Made by a program: the position numbers and the translations under genes. The notes beneath the pieces are model-generated. The model did not search any database and was not told where the DNA came from. It saw only the letters and a program-made list of their open reading frames with translations. Shown piece by piece: positions 51,101 through 61,157 of a stretch of 62,500 bases of DNA (the first letter of the stretch is position 1; each line of letters opens with the position of its first letter). The stretch is from Neocallimastix lanati (nom. inval.) (lineage: Eukaryota; Neocallimastigomycota; Neocallimastigomycetes; Neocallimastigales; Neocallimastigaceae). Location of the stretch: assembly GCA_016946835.1 (NCBI GenBank), contig JACVTC010000038.1, positions 787,501-850,000 on the forward strand, read 5' to 3'.

Positions 51101-53431
51101 ATACATGAAGATCATGCTTGTGGCTTTGAAATAAATACCGGTTGTCAGTATGGATATATAAATACAAGCAGATCCGAAGGCAAGAACCGTTTTAAATATG
51201 ATATTTTCCCATTCATTTTCCCACTTATTAATCTTTGCAACAGTAAGTAAGACTGCCATTTCTATAATAATAACCTCAGTTATTTTTTTAAATATACATA
51301 ACATAATAGTTTGGAAAAGAAGGAGAGCTATAACATTGATAATGCTTTGAATATATCTTTTATGCTCATTTTTCCAGTACATGATCTGGTAAAATACACC
51401 TACCATAATAACATAAACAAGTAAAGGAAGGATAAGGGATCTATCCTTTAGCTCTTTTGTAAATATGATCGAAACAAGATAACCAAGATTTCCTATTACA
51501 AAGAAAAGCCAGCTGTTATTGTTATCCTCTTTAAGGAAAACATGAAGGAAAATAATAAATACTGTCCATACTGTAATTACTGAATACATGAAGATCATGC
51601 TTGTGGCTTTGAAATAAATACCGGTTGTCAGTATGGATATATAAATACAAGCAGATCCGAAGGCAAGAACCGTTTTAAATATGATATTTTCCCATTCATT
51701 TTCCCATTTATTAATCTTTGCAACAGTAAGTAGGACTGCCATTTCTATAATAATAACCTCAGTTATTTTTTTAAATATACATAACATAATAGTTTGGAAA
51801 AGAAGGAGAGCTATAACATTGATAATGCTTTGAATATATCTTTTATGCTCATTTTTCCAGTACATGATCTGGTAAAACACACCTATCATAATAACATAAA
51901 CAAGCATTGGAAGGATTAGTGAGTTATCTTTTAGCTCTGCTGTATATAAGATCGAAACAAAATAACCAAGATTTCCAATTACAAAGAAAAGTTTGTCATC
52001 TTTATCCTTTTTAAGGAAAATAATAAGTAGTGCCCAAAGAGCAATTAACACATACATGATGATAAAATCTACCGCTTTGAAATAAATACCTGTTGCTAGT
52101 ATAGATATATATATACTAGCAGATCCACAGGCAAGAATTGCTTTGTATACGGTGTTTTCTGGCTTTTTTTTGCTAAAGACAAACCCTGTCCCTGTCAATG
52201 CGATACTGGTAGCGAACATAAGAATAATCTTTATGGTGTTTGTAAGATAAGGCAAAAGAGCTTTTGCAAAAGTAATAAGTGCAATAAAAACAAGAAGACT
52301 TGCTAGAACACCCATGAGAATCTTACCAATCCAAGATTCAGTGTTTAAATTTTTGGCGGAAACATCTGAAAAAAAGTCCGTTAGAATCTTATTAACCCAA
52401 AATTCAGGGATTAAATTTTCATTGGAAGTATTATTTTGTTCAGTATTATTTTGTTTAGTAGAAATATCATTAAATAAAGATTCAAAATTTATATGATCCG
52501 ACTGAGTAGGATTTGTGTTGTCGATAGAAGGTGTTGAAATTGCCAAATTATTATTGTCATTGTTAGATTCAATTGAAACAACAGAATTATTATCATTGTT
52601 AGATTCAATTGAAACAACAGAATTATTATCATTATTAGATTCAATTGAAACAACAGAATTATTATCATTGTTAGATTCAATTGAAACAGCAGAATTATTA
52701 TCATTGTTAGATTCAATTGAAACAACGGAATTTTTATCATTGTTTGATTCAATTGAAACAACAGAATTATTATCATTGTTTGATTCAATTGAAACAACAG
52801 AATTATTATCATTATTAGATTCAATTGAAACAACAGAATTATTATCATTGTCCGATTCAATAGAAACAACAGAATTATTATCATTGTTTGATTCTGTAGA
52901 AACTGTTGAGTTAATATTATTATTAGATTCTGTTAAAACCGTAGAGTTATTACTATCATCATTAGCTCGAGTTGTAATAGCCGAGGTATTATTATCATCA
53001 TTAGCTGCAGATGAAACAGCTGAAGTATTATTACTATCATTAGATTTTTTTGAAACAGTTAAGTTATTATCATTGTTAGATTCTGTTAAAACTTCCAAAT
53101 TATTGTCATTGTTATATCCAGTTGAAAAAACAGAATCATCGTCATTGTTAGTAACCGCTTCGGGACCAATAAGATTTTGATTGGTATTATTATTAATGTT
53201 ACTAATGAATGACCATGGGTATTTATTAGTTATTCCGACCAAATTATGATAGATATCATTATATCCTGTATTAACCTCTGTAAGTCTTACAAAAGGATTG
53301 GTATTATTTTTATTTTTTATGTTACTAAAAAACGTTTCTGGATTCTTTAGGACTTCCTCTAGATTGGTTATCCTGACTCTAAGCTCCTGAATTTCTTTTT
53401 CTAACTCTCCAACTTTTTTTGTAATTTCCAT
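48113..53431 (-). CDS. Bacterial DUF2339-type polytopic membrane protein with amplified modules
   Basis: One intronless frame of 1772 residues. Residues 1-30 form a short coiled coil (KKVGELEKEIQELRVRITNL), the usual start of DUF2339 proteins. Residues about 95-345 are Asn/Ser/Asp-rich, with 12-residue repeats at 163-294. ESWIGKILMGVLASLLVFIA (365-384) opens the membrane part, as in bacterial relatives (E..IGK.LMG..AS...FI). From about 405 to 1330 a module of 157-161 residues with roughly six membrane segments recurs about six times, each copy carrying FYQIMYWKNE or a close variant. The C-terminus (KELRVFGLVMTLIFVIKLII, then ALSYLISGILCFGISAIYN) closely recalls clostridial DUF2339 C-termini, by memory. 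Function is unknown even in bacteria. GC is visibly higher than in the flanks and no homopolymers break the frame. Horizontal acquisition is inferred. The long open frame and preserved modules argue that it is a live gene. Confidence 0.85.
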   Translation of the reverse strand: MEITKKVGELEKEIQELRVRITNLEEVLKNPETFFSNIKNKNNTNPFVRLTEVNTGYNDIYHNLVGITNKYPWSFISNINNNTNQNLIGPEAVTNNDDDSVFSTGYNNDNNLEVLTESNNDNNLTVSKKSNDSNNTSAVSSAANDDNNTSAITTRANDDSNNSTVLTESNNNINSTVSTESNNDNNSVVSIESDNDNNSVVSIESNNDNNSVVSIESNNDNNSVVSIESNNDKNSVVSIESNNDNNSAVSIESNNDNNSVVSIESNNDNNSVVSIESNNDNNSVVSIESNNDNNNLAISTPSIDNTNPTQSDHINFESLFNDISTKQNNTEQNNTSNENLIPEFWVNKILTDFFSDVSAKNLNTESWIGKILMGVLASLLVFIALITFAKALLPYLTNTIKIILMFATSIALTGTGFVFSKKKPENTVYKAILACGSASIYISILATGIYFKAVDFIIMYVLIALWALLIIFLKKDKDDKLFFVIGNLGYFVSILYTAELKDNSLILPMLVYVIMIGVFYQIMYWKNEHKRYIQSIINVIALLLFQTIMLCIFKKITEVIIIEMAVLLTVAKINKWENEWENIIFKTVLAFGSACIYISILTTGIYFKATSMIFMYSVITVWTVFIIFLHVFLKEDNNNSWLFFVIGNLGYLVSIIFTKELKDRSLILPLLVYVIMVGVFYQIMYWKNEHKRYIQSIINVIALLLFQTIMLCIFKKITEVIIIEMAVLLTVAKINKWENEWENIIFKTVLAFGSACIYISILTTGIYFKATSMIFMYSVITVWTVFIIFLHVFLKEDNNNSWLFFVIGNLGYLVSIIFTKELKDRSLILPLLVYVIMVGVFYQIMYWKNEYQRHTQNIINVISLLIFQAIMLFLFKKVTEVIIIEMVAILIATKVIKTKNDIFKIVLALGSSSIYISILITGIYFKAINLIYMYSVIAPWTVFIIFLYVFHNEDNNNGWLFFVIGNLGYLVSVIFTKELKDRSLILPLLVYVIMVGVFYQIMYWKNEYHRHTQNIINVISLLIFQVIMLFLFEKVTEVIIIEMVAILIATKIIKTENDIFKIVLALGSSSIYTSILITGIFFKTIDLIYMYSVIVLWEIFIIFLHVFLKEDNNNSWLFFVIGNIGYFVSVIFTNELKDGTLILPLLAYVIMVGVFYQIMYWKNEYQRHTQNIINVISLLIFQALMQFLFEKVTEVIIIEMVAILIATKIIKTEYLIFRIVLALGSSSIYISILLTSIYFQNLDLIYMYGLIVLWEIFIIFLHVFLKEDNNNRGVFFVIGNIGYFVSVIFTNELKDRSLILPLLVYVIMVGVFYQIMFWKNKYHRHTQNVINVISLLLFQTIMLLQFGRKTEVIIIEIVVMVITTIGFLVYVLSDFFNHNKVHFYVAIVNIVAYFIAYFFLLFTVYNDLPVVLSFAVFIFPAVVLEILNMYWRSKHLAKYESFVNAIFSGGLFYAAATILSMSDHFLFYSGTLLVVYSMIAIYGIIKKDLFFKVQGWILVYIFMVKGMFQFSNLTFTIVATILTLTSLITEGIVINDSEFFKIISYIVLLEWIGKIGVHVYDLKIVSSNIETVNLLIYGIMALLNMVLILTKFYKTKEKDENGEREGEGRKSHFVLDIFNLVFMFYNCYKMSILDDNSLKIVYTIILFVLGSINLPVKDKGASKRYMYSAIKFYIIIWYSLNAFDAPSYVISICIIAFSVVCVAIGFSNKLIGKELRVFGLVMTLIFVIKLIIIDINFDSSVLKALSYLISGILCFGISAIYNYFDSIKQKTD
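49430..52220 (-). repeat. In-frame tandem membrane-module array (471- and 483-bp periods)
   Basis: The conserved GTACATGATCTGGTAAAA word (GAACATG in the first copy) begins at 49481, 49952, 50423, 50894, 51377 and 51860, giving periods of 471, 471, 471, 483 and 483 bp, that is 157 or 161 residues. The two 483-bp units near 50894-51860 are almost identical at DNA level, so they are the youngest copies. The 471-bp units have diverged. Confidence 0.92.
52550..52945 (-). repeat. 36-bp coding minisatellite (SVVSIESNNDNN)
   Basis: Nine clear copies of SVVSIESNNDNN (residues 187-294, with D, K and A variants) follow two more degenerate copies (STVLTESNNNIN, STVSTESNNDNN; 163-186). Weaker relatives precede them. 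It is hydrophilic and probably a flexible spacer before the membrane domain. The opposite strand is also open (52515-53180, Leu/Ser/Thr-rich), which is a by-product of the 36-bp periodicity. Confidence 0.92.
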
Positions 53432-54571
53432 TGTTATTCAAATAAATTTGATTATACTGAAATGACTATGTCATTAATTACATTGAACATTACAAAAATT
53501 AAATTATTTTTGACAATAAATAATTTAATAAAAATAAGGTTGAAAGGATAAAAAAGAAAAGAAAAGAAAAGAAATGAAATGAAATGAAATGAAAAAAAAA
53601 AAGAATAGATATAGTAAAATTAAATTTTAATAATAATAATTTTATTACTAATTAATATTTTATTATGAATGACTTTTTATAATTAATTTAACAGTAATAA
53701 TAATAAAAAAAAAATTCAATTGTTAATTTTTTTTTTTTTTTTGCTTGTTTTTTATTTTAGTTATTTATATATTTATTTTATTTTATTTATTTATTCATTT
53801 ATTTTGATTTTGCTTTGTTATTTATTTTATTTTATTTATTAATTTTTTTTTTTTTTTTTACATTTCTTTTATTTTTTTTATTATTTTTAATTATATATAT
53901 ACCTTTTTTTTTTTAAATTAGATTAAATAAAATCTATTAATGTTCAAACATTTGTCTTCATCTTATTTGTTGATATAATTAAAATATATGTTGTAAATAA
54001 ATGCATGATAATAATTTTTTTATTATTTTTTTACTTTTTTTATTTTTTTTGTACTTTGTATCTATTCTTTTGACAATATTTAAACAATTGTTCGTATTTT
54101 ATTTGTTGTTATAATTAATAAAATGGATGTTTTAAATTAATTAAATTAAAAAAAAATTAATTATAAAATTTTTATTATAAAAAAAATTTAATTAAAAAGT
54201 TTAAGATTTTTATTAATTTAATATAAAAAATATATTAATCTGTTAGAAACAAATTTAATATTAAGATACATTTTATTATAATAATTATAAATAAATACAG
54301 AATAAATTTTGATATTAAATATAATTATAAAATTAATGTATGAATATTATGTCACATTAGTTAAATATATTACATATTTGTTTAAAAAATATGTAAAATT
54401 ATAAATTATATTCTAATTTTATATGTTTATTATATTTAAAGCATCTTTAATAAATAAAATAAATTTAAGAATTTTCCATAAAATCAGTATTTCCCTTTTT
54501 ATATAAAGATTCATATATTCTTTACTACAATACATATAAATTTTTACTTTTATATAAATAATCAAAAATAA

Positions 54572-54610
<39 letters not shown>

Positions 54611-54616
54611 ACAAAC

Positions 54617-54658
<42 letters not shown>

Positions 54659-55373
54659 TATGGAATTAAAGAATAAAAATTAATATTTAAAGAAAATTAT
54701 TATTGATACAAAAATTTATATTAATTTAAGTTTATAAATTTATATATTCCAAAGTTGCCTTTAATTCTTATTTTTAAAAGAGAATTATTTTACAACTTTT
54801 ATAAAATAAAAATAAATAATGATTGATTATTTATTTTTTTTATAAATAACACAATAAAATCAAATTATAAAGAAAATATAAAATAAATGTTTAAAACTTT
54901 TATTTATTTATTTTTGTTAATACATTAAAAACACAATAAAAATAGTTTAAAGAAATTTTATTAAAAAAAATATAACTTTTATGTATTAATTAATTAGTCT
55001 TTATAACTTTTCTCTCCAATTTATAAGTTCACTTTTTTTATTTACAGTATTTCTTTTTTTTGATTATTTAATAAATTTCATACTTTTAAGAATAATGAAG
55101 TTTTAATAATAATAAACTTTTAGAAATTTAGTGTATTTTAATATATTACATTATAAAAATATAATTTTAATTTGTTTAACATATACATTTAATAATTTGT
55201 ATACAAATTGTAGAATATAATTAAGGATATTTAAATAATTATTATTTATATTTTTAATTATAAGAGGAAAATAAACTACAAATATTTAATTACTAATAAA
55301 TAATAACTAAAGAGAATTTGTTATATAATTATGAATGAACTATTTATTAAATAATTTTTAATTATTAAAAACA

Positions 55374-55404
<31 letters not shown>

Positions 55405-55805
55405 TTACTATATAAACATTTCAAATTGGATATAAATTGAGCACTTTTACTATAAGAAAGAACTTCTTCATTTAAGAATATGTTATTACATGTTATTTAT
55501 AATTATTTTCAATAATAGCCTAACATTATTGGAAACATTTACCCATTTACCATTACACTACATTATATTATTGAATAAAAATTTTTTACAACTAATAATG
55601 TAGTATAATGTACATGAATATGTTATATTTTATTATTAAAGAATATATTTTATTTTTAAAGAATTTTTTACTTATAAAGAATATTTTATTTTTAAATAAT
55701 ATTTTATATTTTATTTTTAAAGAATATTTTATTTCATATTTCTAAGATATAAAAGTCAATTTTTTTTAAATTTTTTTTTTCTTAAAGAATATTTTATTTT
55801 AAATT
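53432..55805. other. Intergenic, upstream of the DUF2339 gene
   Basis: Presumed promoter of the minus-strand gene directly right of 53431, followed by GAAAA/GAAAT pentamer repeats (53560-53595), T runs, (AAAT)n with AAAC variants at about 54570-54645 and AT-rich DNA. GAATATTTTA-type words are repeated around 55640-55800. No gene is visible. Confidence 0.6.
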
Positions 55806-56003
55806 TTTTACATTCCCTTGCAAGTCTTGATCATATTATCCCAGCCACAACAGACAACTAAAATCAGACAAACTTTATAGCGGGTTTGTATCAAGATGAC
55901 TACATAAAGCATAAAGTGGTCCCATGTCAAAGCCTATTCCCTTGGTTTAAATGAAAAAGTTGCTTTTAAAAACCAACTTTTCCAAATCAATCCCAAGGGA
56001 TAT
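55806..56003. other. GC-richer island with a terminal hairpin, possible ncRNA or relic
   Basis: About 200 bases with much higher GC than the flanks. The right end forms an interrupted hairpin: TCCCTTGG (55938-55945) pairs with CCAAGGGA (55993-56000), and AAAAGTTG (55955-55962) pairs with CAACTTTT (55974-55981) around an 11-base loop. On the minus strand a frame of about 40 codons is open (including MLYVVILIQTRYKVCLILVV) but matches nothing I recognise. A structured RNA or a gene/transposon fossil are both possible. Confidence 0.4.
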
Positions 56004-56104
56004 TTTATTATAAAGAATATTGTACTTTAAAGAATATTTTTATATTTAAGAATATTTAGAAAATATATATATTTATATTTTTAAGATAGATAAATCTTTT
56101 TAAT

Positions 56105-56142
<38 letters not shown>

Positions 56143-56461
56143 CATTCTAAATCCTTTTAATAGATTTTAATAATATCTTATTTTTTTAAACATATATATA
56201 ATGAAAATTTCAAAAATATTTTATTGTTACAGAATATATTTTTATATTTTTTAAAAATAAATATAAAAAGTATAATAATAAAAAAAAAAAAACTTTAACC
56301 CTAATTTGACATTATTTATTAAAATTATTTATTTATTAATTTTTTTATGAAACGCCACATTTTCCGAAATGTAACACTCCCCAAACAAACAAATAAATAA
56401 AAATAATATCAGTAAATTAGTCAAAAAGTTCCATTAATCTTTTTAATACACTAATTCATTA
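56004..56461. other. Intergenic, before the ankyrin pseudogene
   Basis: AT-rich with a T run at 56106-56141. At 56349-56384 a GC-richer stretch holds the small palindrome ACATTT-TCCG-AAATGT followed by AACACTCCCC. It may be what is left of the pseudogene's promoter. Confidence 0.5.
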
Positions 56462-57720
56462 ATGATAAACAATCAAGATCTTAAAAATGCAATTATAAAA
56501 GGTAATACCAGAAAAAAAAATCTTTGCTGGAAAACAATACAGTTGATAAATGATAAAATAATATATATAGATATACACTAATGATCCATATATAGCATTG
56601 ATTTAGGTAGCAAAGAAGGGTTATAGAGAAATAGTCAAATTATTATTAAAACAACCTGATATTAATGTTGATATTAATATTAAAATCAAAGATAATCAAA
56701 GATTCATAGCATTAATGTGTGCACCTGAGCATGAACATAGCGAAGTAGTTGAGTTATTGTAAAAATATCCTAATATCAACGTTAATACACAAAATAATAG
56801 GAGAACTACTTAATTGACTACGCAGTTAAAAATGGAAATAAAAATATAGTTATATAGTTTCTTAACCATATAATATCAATGCTAAAATAAAAACTGAGCA
56901 TAGACTTACAGTATTAACATAAAACATAAAGATGTAATTGAGTTATTGCTTCATCCAAAACAACTCGAAAAGGAAAATATTTCAAATAATAGTATTAAAA
57001 TAGAATATTCACTATCCAAGGATTATAAAAAGTTAACTAGTTCCAAATATATATCAAAAAATAAAAGATACGAGTTAGAGGAGGGGATTTCAACAGTAAT
57101 AACTCAGAGAGCTGGATCATATTAATTCATGCAATGAAATACACTGATTTGGAAATTATACAGGAGATTTTGAATAAAAAGGATCTTAATGGAAATAGAT
57201 TGGTAGATATAAATGTTAAAAGTAAATACAAAAATACGGCTTTAACAATTGTAGCCTTAGCTAATGATACTATTAATAATTAATAGTATCATTAGCTTAA
57301 TAATGGTCAGGTTTTTGCTGAATCTATAACGGGACATTGATTTTAACATGATAAATTGTTATAGGGAAACATTGGAGAGTTGTATAAAAGTAATAGGAGG
57401 AGAAAAAATTGACAAATTAATTAAATCTAAAATAGAGCCGAAAAGGTAAAAAGTTGAACTTACAAAGGAAGAAATTACAGCCTGAGCCTTCTTAAAAAGA
57501 AAAACCAAAGCCTAAACCTAAGCCGAGAAAAAGTATTGATGAAAGATTTTGGAAGCGGTATCTAAAAGGAGACCATGATAATATGGATTTATTATTGGAA
57601 GAAAAAGATGTTAACATTAAAATTCATATTAATAAAAAAAAAAAACAAATCAGAAAATGCCGCTCTGATGGTTTGTTCTAAATATAGAAAAACAAATATA
57701 ACAATTATTCAAATATTGAA
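56462..57720 (+). pseudogene. Ankyrin-repeat pseudogene (N-terminal and middle part)
   Basis: Starts with ATG and MINNQDLKNAIIK, then an AT-rich possible intron. From about 56608 it reads AKKGYREIVKLLLKQPDINV, a clear ankyrin helix pair plus turn. Further ankyrin-like pieces include EVVELL at about 56746-56759, VIELLLHPK near 56934-56960, LEIIQEILNKKDLNGNRLVD near 57151-57210 with TALTIVALAND after it, MDLLLEEKDVNIKIHIN near 57583-57632, and NAALMVCSKYRK near 57657-57690. In-frame stops (for example 56760) and frame changes break it in many places. A Lys/Pro-rich spacer lies near 57495-57530. The decay is clear, so it is not functional as one protein. Its 3' end runs into a YoeB-type domain. 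Confidence 0.75.
57259..57297. repeat. Perfect 39-bp palindrome with 1-base centre
   Basis: AGCTAATGATACTATTAAT (57259-57277) is followed after a single A by its exact reverse complement (57279-57297). It lies in the ankyrin pseudogene, where the left arm is the original coding sequence (ALANDTI). Confidence 0.95.
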
Positions 57721-57918
57721 AAATTAATTGAACAGATTTAATTAGATTCATTTTGAGGTGGAGGACAACCAAAACCACTCAAAGCAGAATTGAAAGGACC
57801 GTACTCTAAAAAAATAGATAAAGGAAATAGATTGGTGTTTGAAGTGCGCGGGGAAAAGGTTATTCTTAAATCATGTAAAGATCATTATGAACAAGAAAAA
57901 AGGAAAGAAATTAGATAG
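57721..57918 (+). pseudogene. Broken YoeB-type (RelE/YoeB superfamily) toxin domain relic
   Basis: Bacterial YoeB toxins are ribosome-dependent mRNA interferases of about 84 residues. This frame carries KLIEQI, then GGGQPKPLKAEL (from 57757), YSKKI, NRLVFEV and SCKDHYE, in the order and spacing of the YoeB C-terminal half (G.G.PEPLK, ..RRI, HRLVY.V, C..HY). It is clearly dead: in-frame stops lie at 57739 and 57754, the reading frame differs from the preceding ankyrin piece, and the N-terminal helix is largely missing. The arginine and the terminal His-Tyr are kept, but the family's catalytic glutamate in PEPLK is lysine here. No antitoxin partner is visible. Attachment to ankyrin repeats suggests a bacterial gene acquired and fused in a host or endosymbiont lineage (inference). 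Confidence 0.7.
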
Positions 57919-59229
57919 AGAACTACTATTTACAAATAATTTTCGAGTAGGGAGACCCAACTGATCTACTAGGTCTTGGAAGAAACTACAATTTCACTTT
58001 CATAAAACAAACTTGAAAAAATACATTGGAATTATATTATATTTTCAAATTTGAGTTTACATCATTATTGAATTTTCACAATACAGTCTTATTAAAATAC
58101 TTTATATTTTTGTTGAAGTCCAAGGAAAATCTTAAATGGATTATTTCTACTAATATCAACAAACATTAATTGTATTTGTTTGATACCAATTATAAACATT
58201 TAAAATTATAAATATGTATAAAATACGATACAACTAATAATAAATAAAAATTAATAAATGAAAATATTAATATATAGCCTATATTTAAAATGAAGAATTA
58301 ACAATTCTTCATTAATACTTTAAAGTTTTGAGCAAATAATTATTTTCAAATTTCAAATTTCAATTTTCGGTTTTTTTTTATTATTATCAATTTATTTTAT
58401 TATTATCAATTTATTTTATTATTATCAATTTATTTTATTATTATCAATTTATTTTATTATTATCAATTTATTTTATTATTATCAATTTATTTTATTTTAT
58501 TTTATTTTATTTTATTTTATTTTATTTTATTTTATTTTATTTTATTTTATTTTATTTTATTTTATTTTATTTTATTTTATTTTATTTTATTTTATTTTAT
58601 TTTATTTTATTTTATTTTATTTTATTTTTATTAATACTTTATTTTTTTATATTATATCACTACTTATTTTATTTTATTTTTATTATATATATAATTTTTT
58701 TTTTCACTATATTTTTTTGGTATGTTTTTTTTATGTTTATTTTATATTTTATGTTTATATTTATTTTATTTATATATTATTCTTAATAAATGAACAATAC
58801 TAAATGTTATAATAGAAATAAAAAGAAACCCTAAATAATAAAAGAATTTTTAAGAAAAAAAAACTTTTTTTATTATTAATAATTTGTAATAAATTTTAAA
58901 ATTATTTATTATTTAACAAATTAAAATTTTTAAATAATTTATATTTATATATTAGTATTAATAATAATAATAAATGTTTTTTTAATTAAAAAAAGAAATA
59001 TTTTAAAATGCATGATTTTTTAAAATTAATTATTTATTTAATAATTAATTATAATTAATCAAAGTATAAATACAAATAATTTTAGTCAAAAATAAATATT
59101 AAAAAAATTTTTTTTTATTAATAAATTGGAATTTTAGTTCTTACGTAAAATACAATAAATATACACACACATATATTTTAATAAAAATTATACCAATTAA
59201 AAAAAGTGAATAATAAAATATATTAATAA
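57919..59229. other. Intergenic between the ankyrin-YoeB pseudogene and ECM29
   Basis: AT-rich flank without a gene. It holds the tandem repeats at 58375-58627 and, in its last ~200 bases, the presumed ECM29 promoter. Confidence 0.6.
58375..58627. repeat. 19-bp array followed by TTTTA array
   Basis: About six copies of a 19-bp unit (TTATTATCAATTTATTTTA) run directly into about 27 copies of TTTTA. The pentamer looks as if it grew from the 3' end of the 19-bp unit. Confidence 0.9.
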
Positions 59230-59862
59230 ATGGCTGAAAAGGAAATTGAATTATTGGAAAATGTTGAATTAAGAATTGCTTTAGCAAATAAGAATGAACA
59301 ATTTGAGAAATGTCTTAATGTTTTCTTATGTCCAGTTTTATTAAAATTAGGAAGTCCTCATGATAATGTTAGACAAAAGGTTGAAAAAATATATTTTATA
59401 AATATATAATTAATTAAAACTATATTCTTATATTATCAATAATAATATAAAAATTAAAAAGTTTAAAATTTAATATATTATATTTTTTTAATTGATGTTT
59501 AATACATTCTTTCTAAAAATATAATTTTGAAAAAATGAATAATATTTTTTTGCATATTTTATTTTAATTTGCTTTGTAATTGTCTGTATGGTTATTTAAT
59601 ATTAATTGAAACATCAATTTAAATTTTAAAAATATATTACAAAATAAATTTCAGGTTATGTCAATTTGTAATCATGTTAGTAAAAGAATAAAGTCAAATA
59701 TTGATATAAAACTTCCAACAGAAAAATTACTTGAATTATTTACTTCTGATAATTCTTCAAATTTTGTTAGTAATTTTTCATTACTTTTCCTTGAAATTGC
59801 ATTTAATCGTACTACTGAAGATGTAAACTATTGAAATCCTATTTTTTTTTTTTTTTTTTTTT

Positions 59863-59896
<34 letters not shown>

Positions 59897-61098
59897 AATT
59901 TTATTTTATTTTTTTTTTTTTTTTTCATTTCTTTATTTTTAATACATAAATAAATATATTATTAAATTTATAAGAAATTATAAAAATCTATATAATTTAT
60001 ATTTTTATTGACATTTTTTTATATTATATTATTTTAAATTTAAATTCGATTTTCTTTTCTTTTTTTTTTTTTTTTATAGGAAAAAGTTGCTTTAATTCCA
60101 AAATTAATTCAAAATATATCAAAAAGAAATTCACCTCAAAAAATTCAAATATTTCAAATTTTCTTAAAAGTATTTCTAAATATAATCATTATATATATAA
60201 ATGAACATTTCATAAATATATTTAAATTTAAAATTTTATATTTAAAAATTAAATAATTGAATTTCATTTTAATTAATATAATGTATTACAATTATTATTA
60301 ATCATACATATATATATTTTAATTTATCCTAATATTAAAGACAATAGAATGTTTCAACAAAAGATTAATTGATTTTTCAAAACAAGAAAATAAAGATATA
60401 TTTAACTTTACTGAACACCCAAATGACTTAAAATTTATTTTAGAAAAATTTGCTGATATACTATTATATATTCCTTCAGCGCCAGATAAACCACCCGTTG
60501 TTTCTCCAGGATTATCAACAAATTCAATGAATTTTGTTTCTAATAATGGAAAAGCAGCTTGGATAAAAGGAAATGAACTAGCTTCAACTAAGGTATTTAA
60601 TTTTTTATTTTAATTATTTTTATAATTATTTATATAGAATTAATTCATAAAAAATTTCTATTATATAAAATAATATAAAATAATATAAAATATATTAAAA
60701 CATATTATTAATTAATATTAATTATTAATAATAAATTTCATATATAAAATTTATTTAATTGATCTACTATTAATAGGTTAATGTTGTTCGTTTTGCCATG
60801 TCAGAATTCATTCCAAATAATATAATGCCTATAAATAGATTTATTGTTTTTATAATAGCATCAGTTGATTCAAATTATGAAGTTGCAAATCTTGGTGATA
60901 GCGCTCTTAAAAAAATAAGAAATCCAAATTTAGAAAAACAAGATGTTATCAATGAATTATATAAATTATATCAAGGAACTCAAAGTAATAAAGGTAAATT
61001 GATATAATAAATTTAAACATTATAGTTTGATAATTACATAATTTTTATTATTTTTGTAACTTATAATATAATAATATTTTTAATAATGTATAATGATT

Positions 61099-61157
<59 letters not shown>

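Noticed and set aside
52515-53180. 221-codon plus-strand frame opposite the Ser/Asn repeats
   Set aside because: A product of the 36-bp repeat on the opposite strand. The minus frame continues for 1772 codons with recognisable domains.
55841-55850. TTATCCCA word considered as a dictyostelid ncRNA upstream element (DUSE)
   Set aside because: The following bases (GCC) do not fit the CCCA(C/T)AA core, so it was not called a promoter.
56349-56384. TGTAACACTCCCC word considered as an LTR start
   Set aside because: It resembles some gypsy LTR ends, but no partner repeat, primer site or internal element was found nearby.
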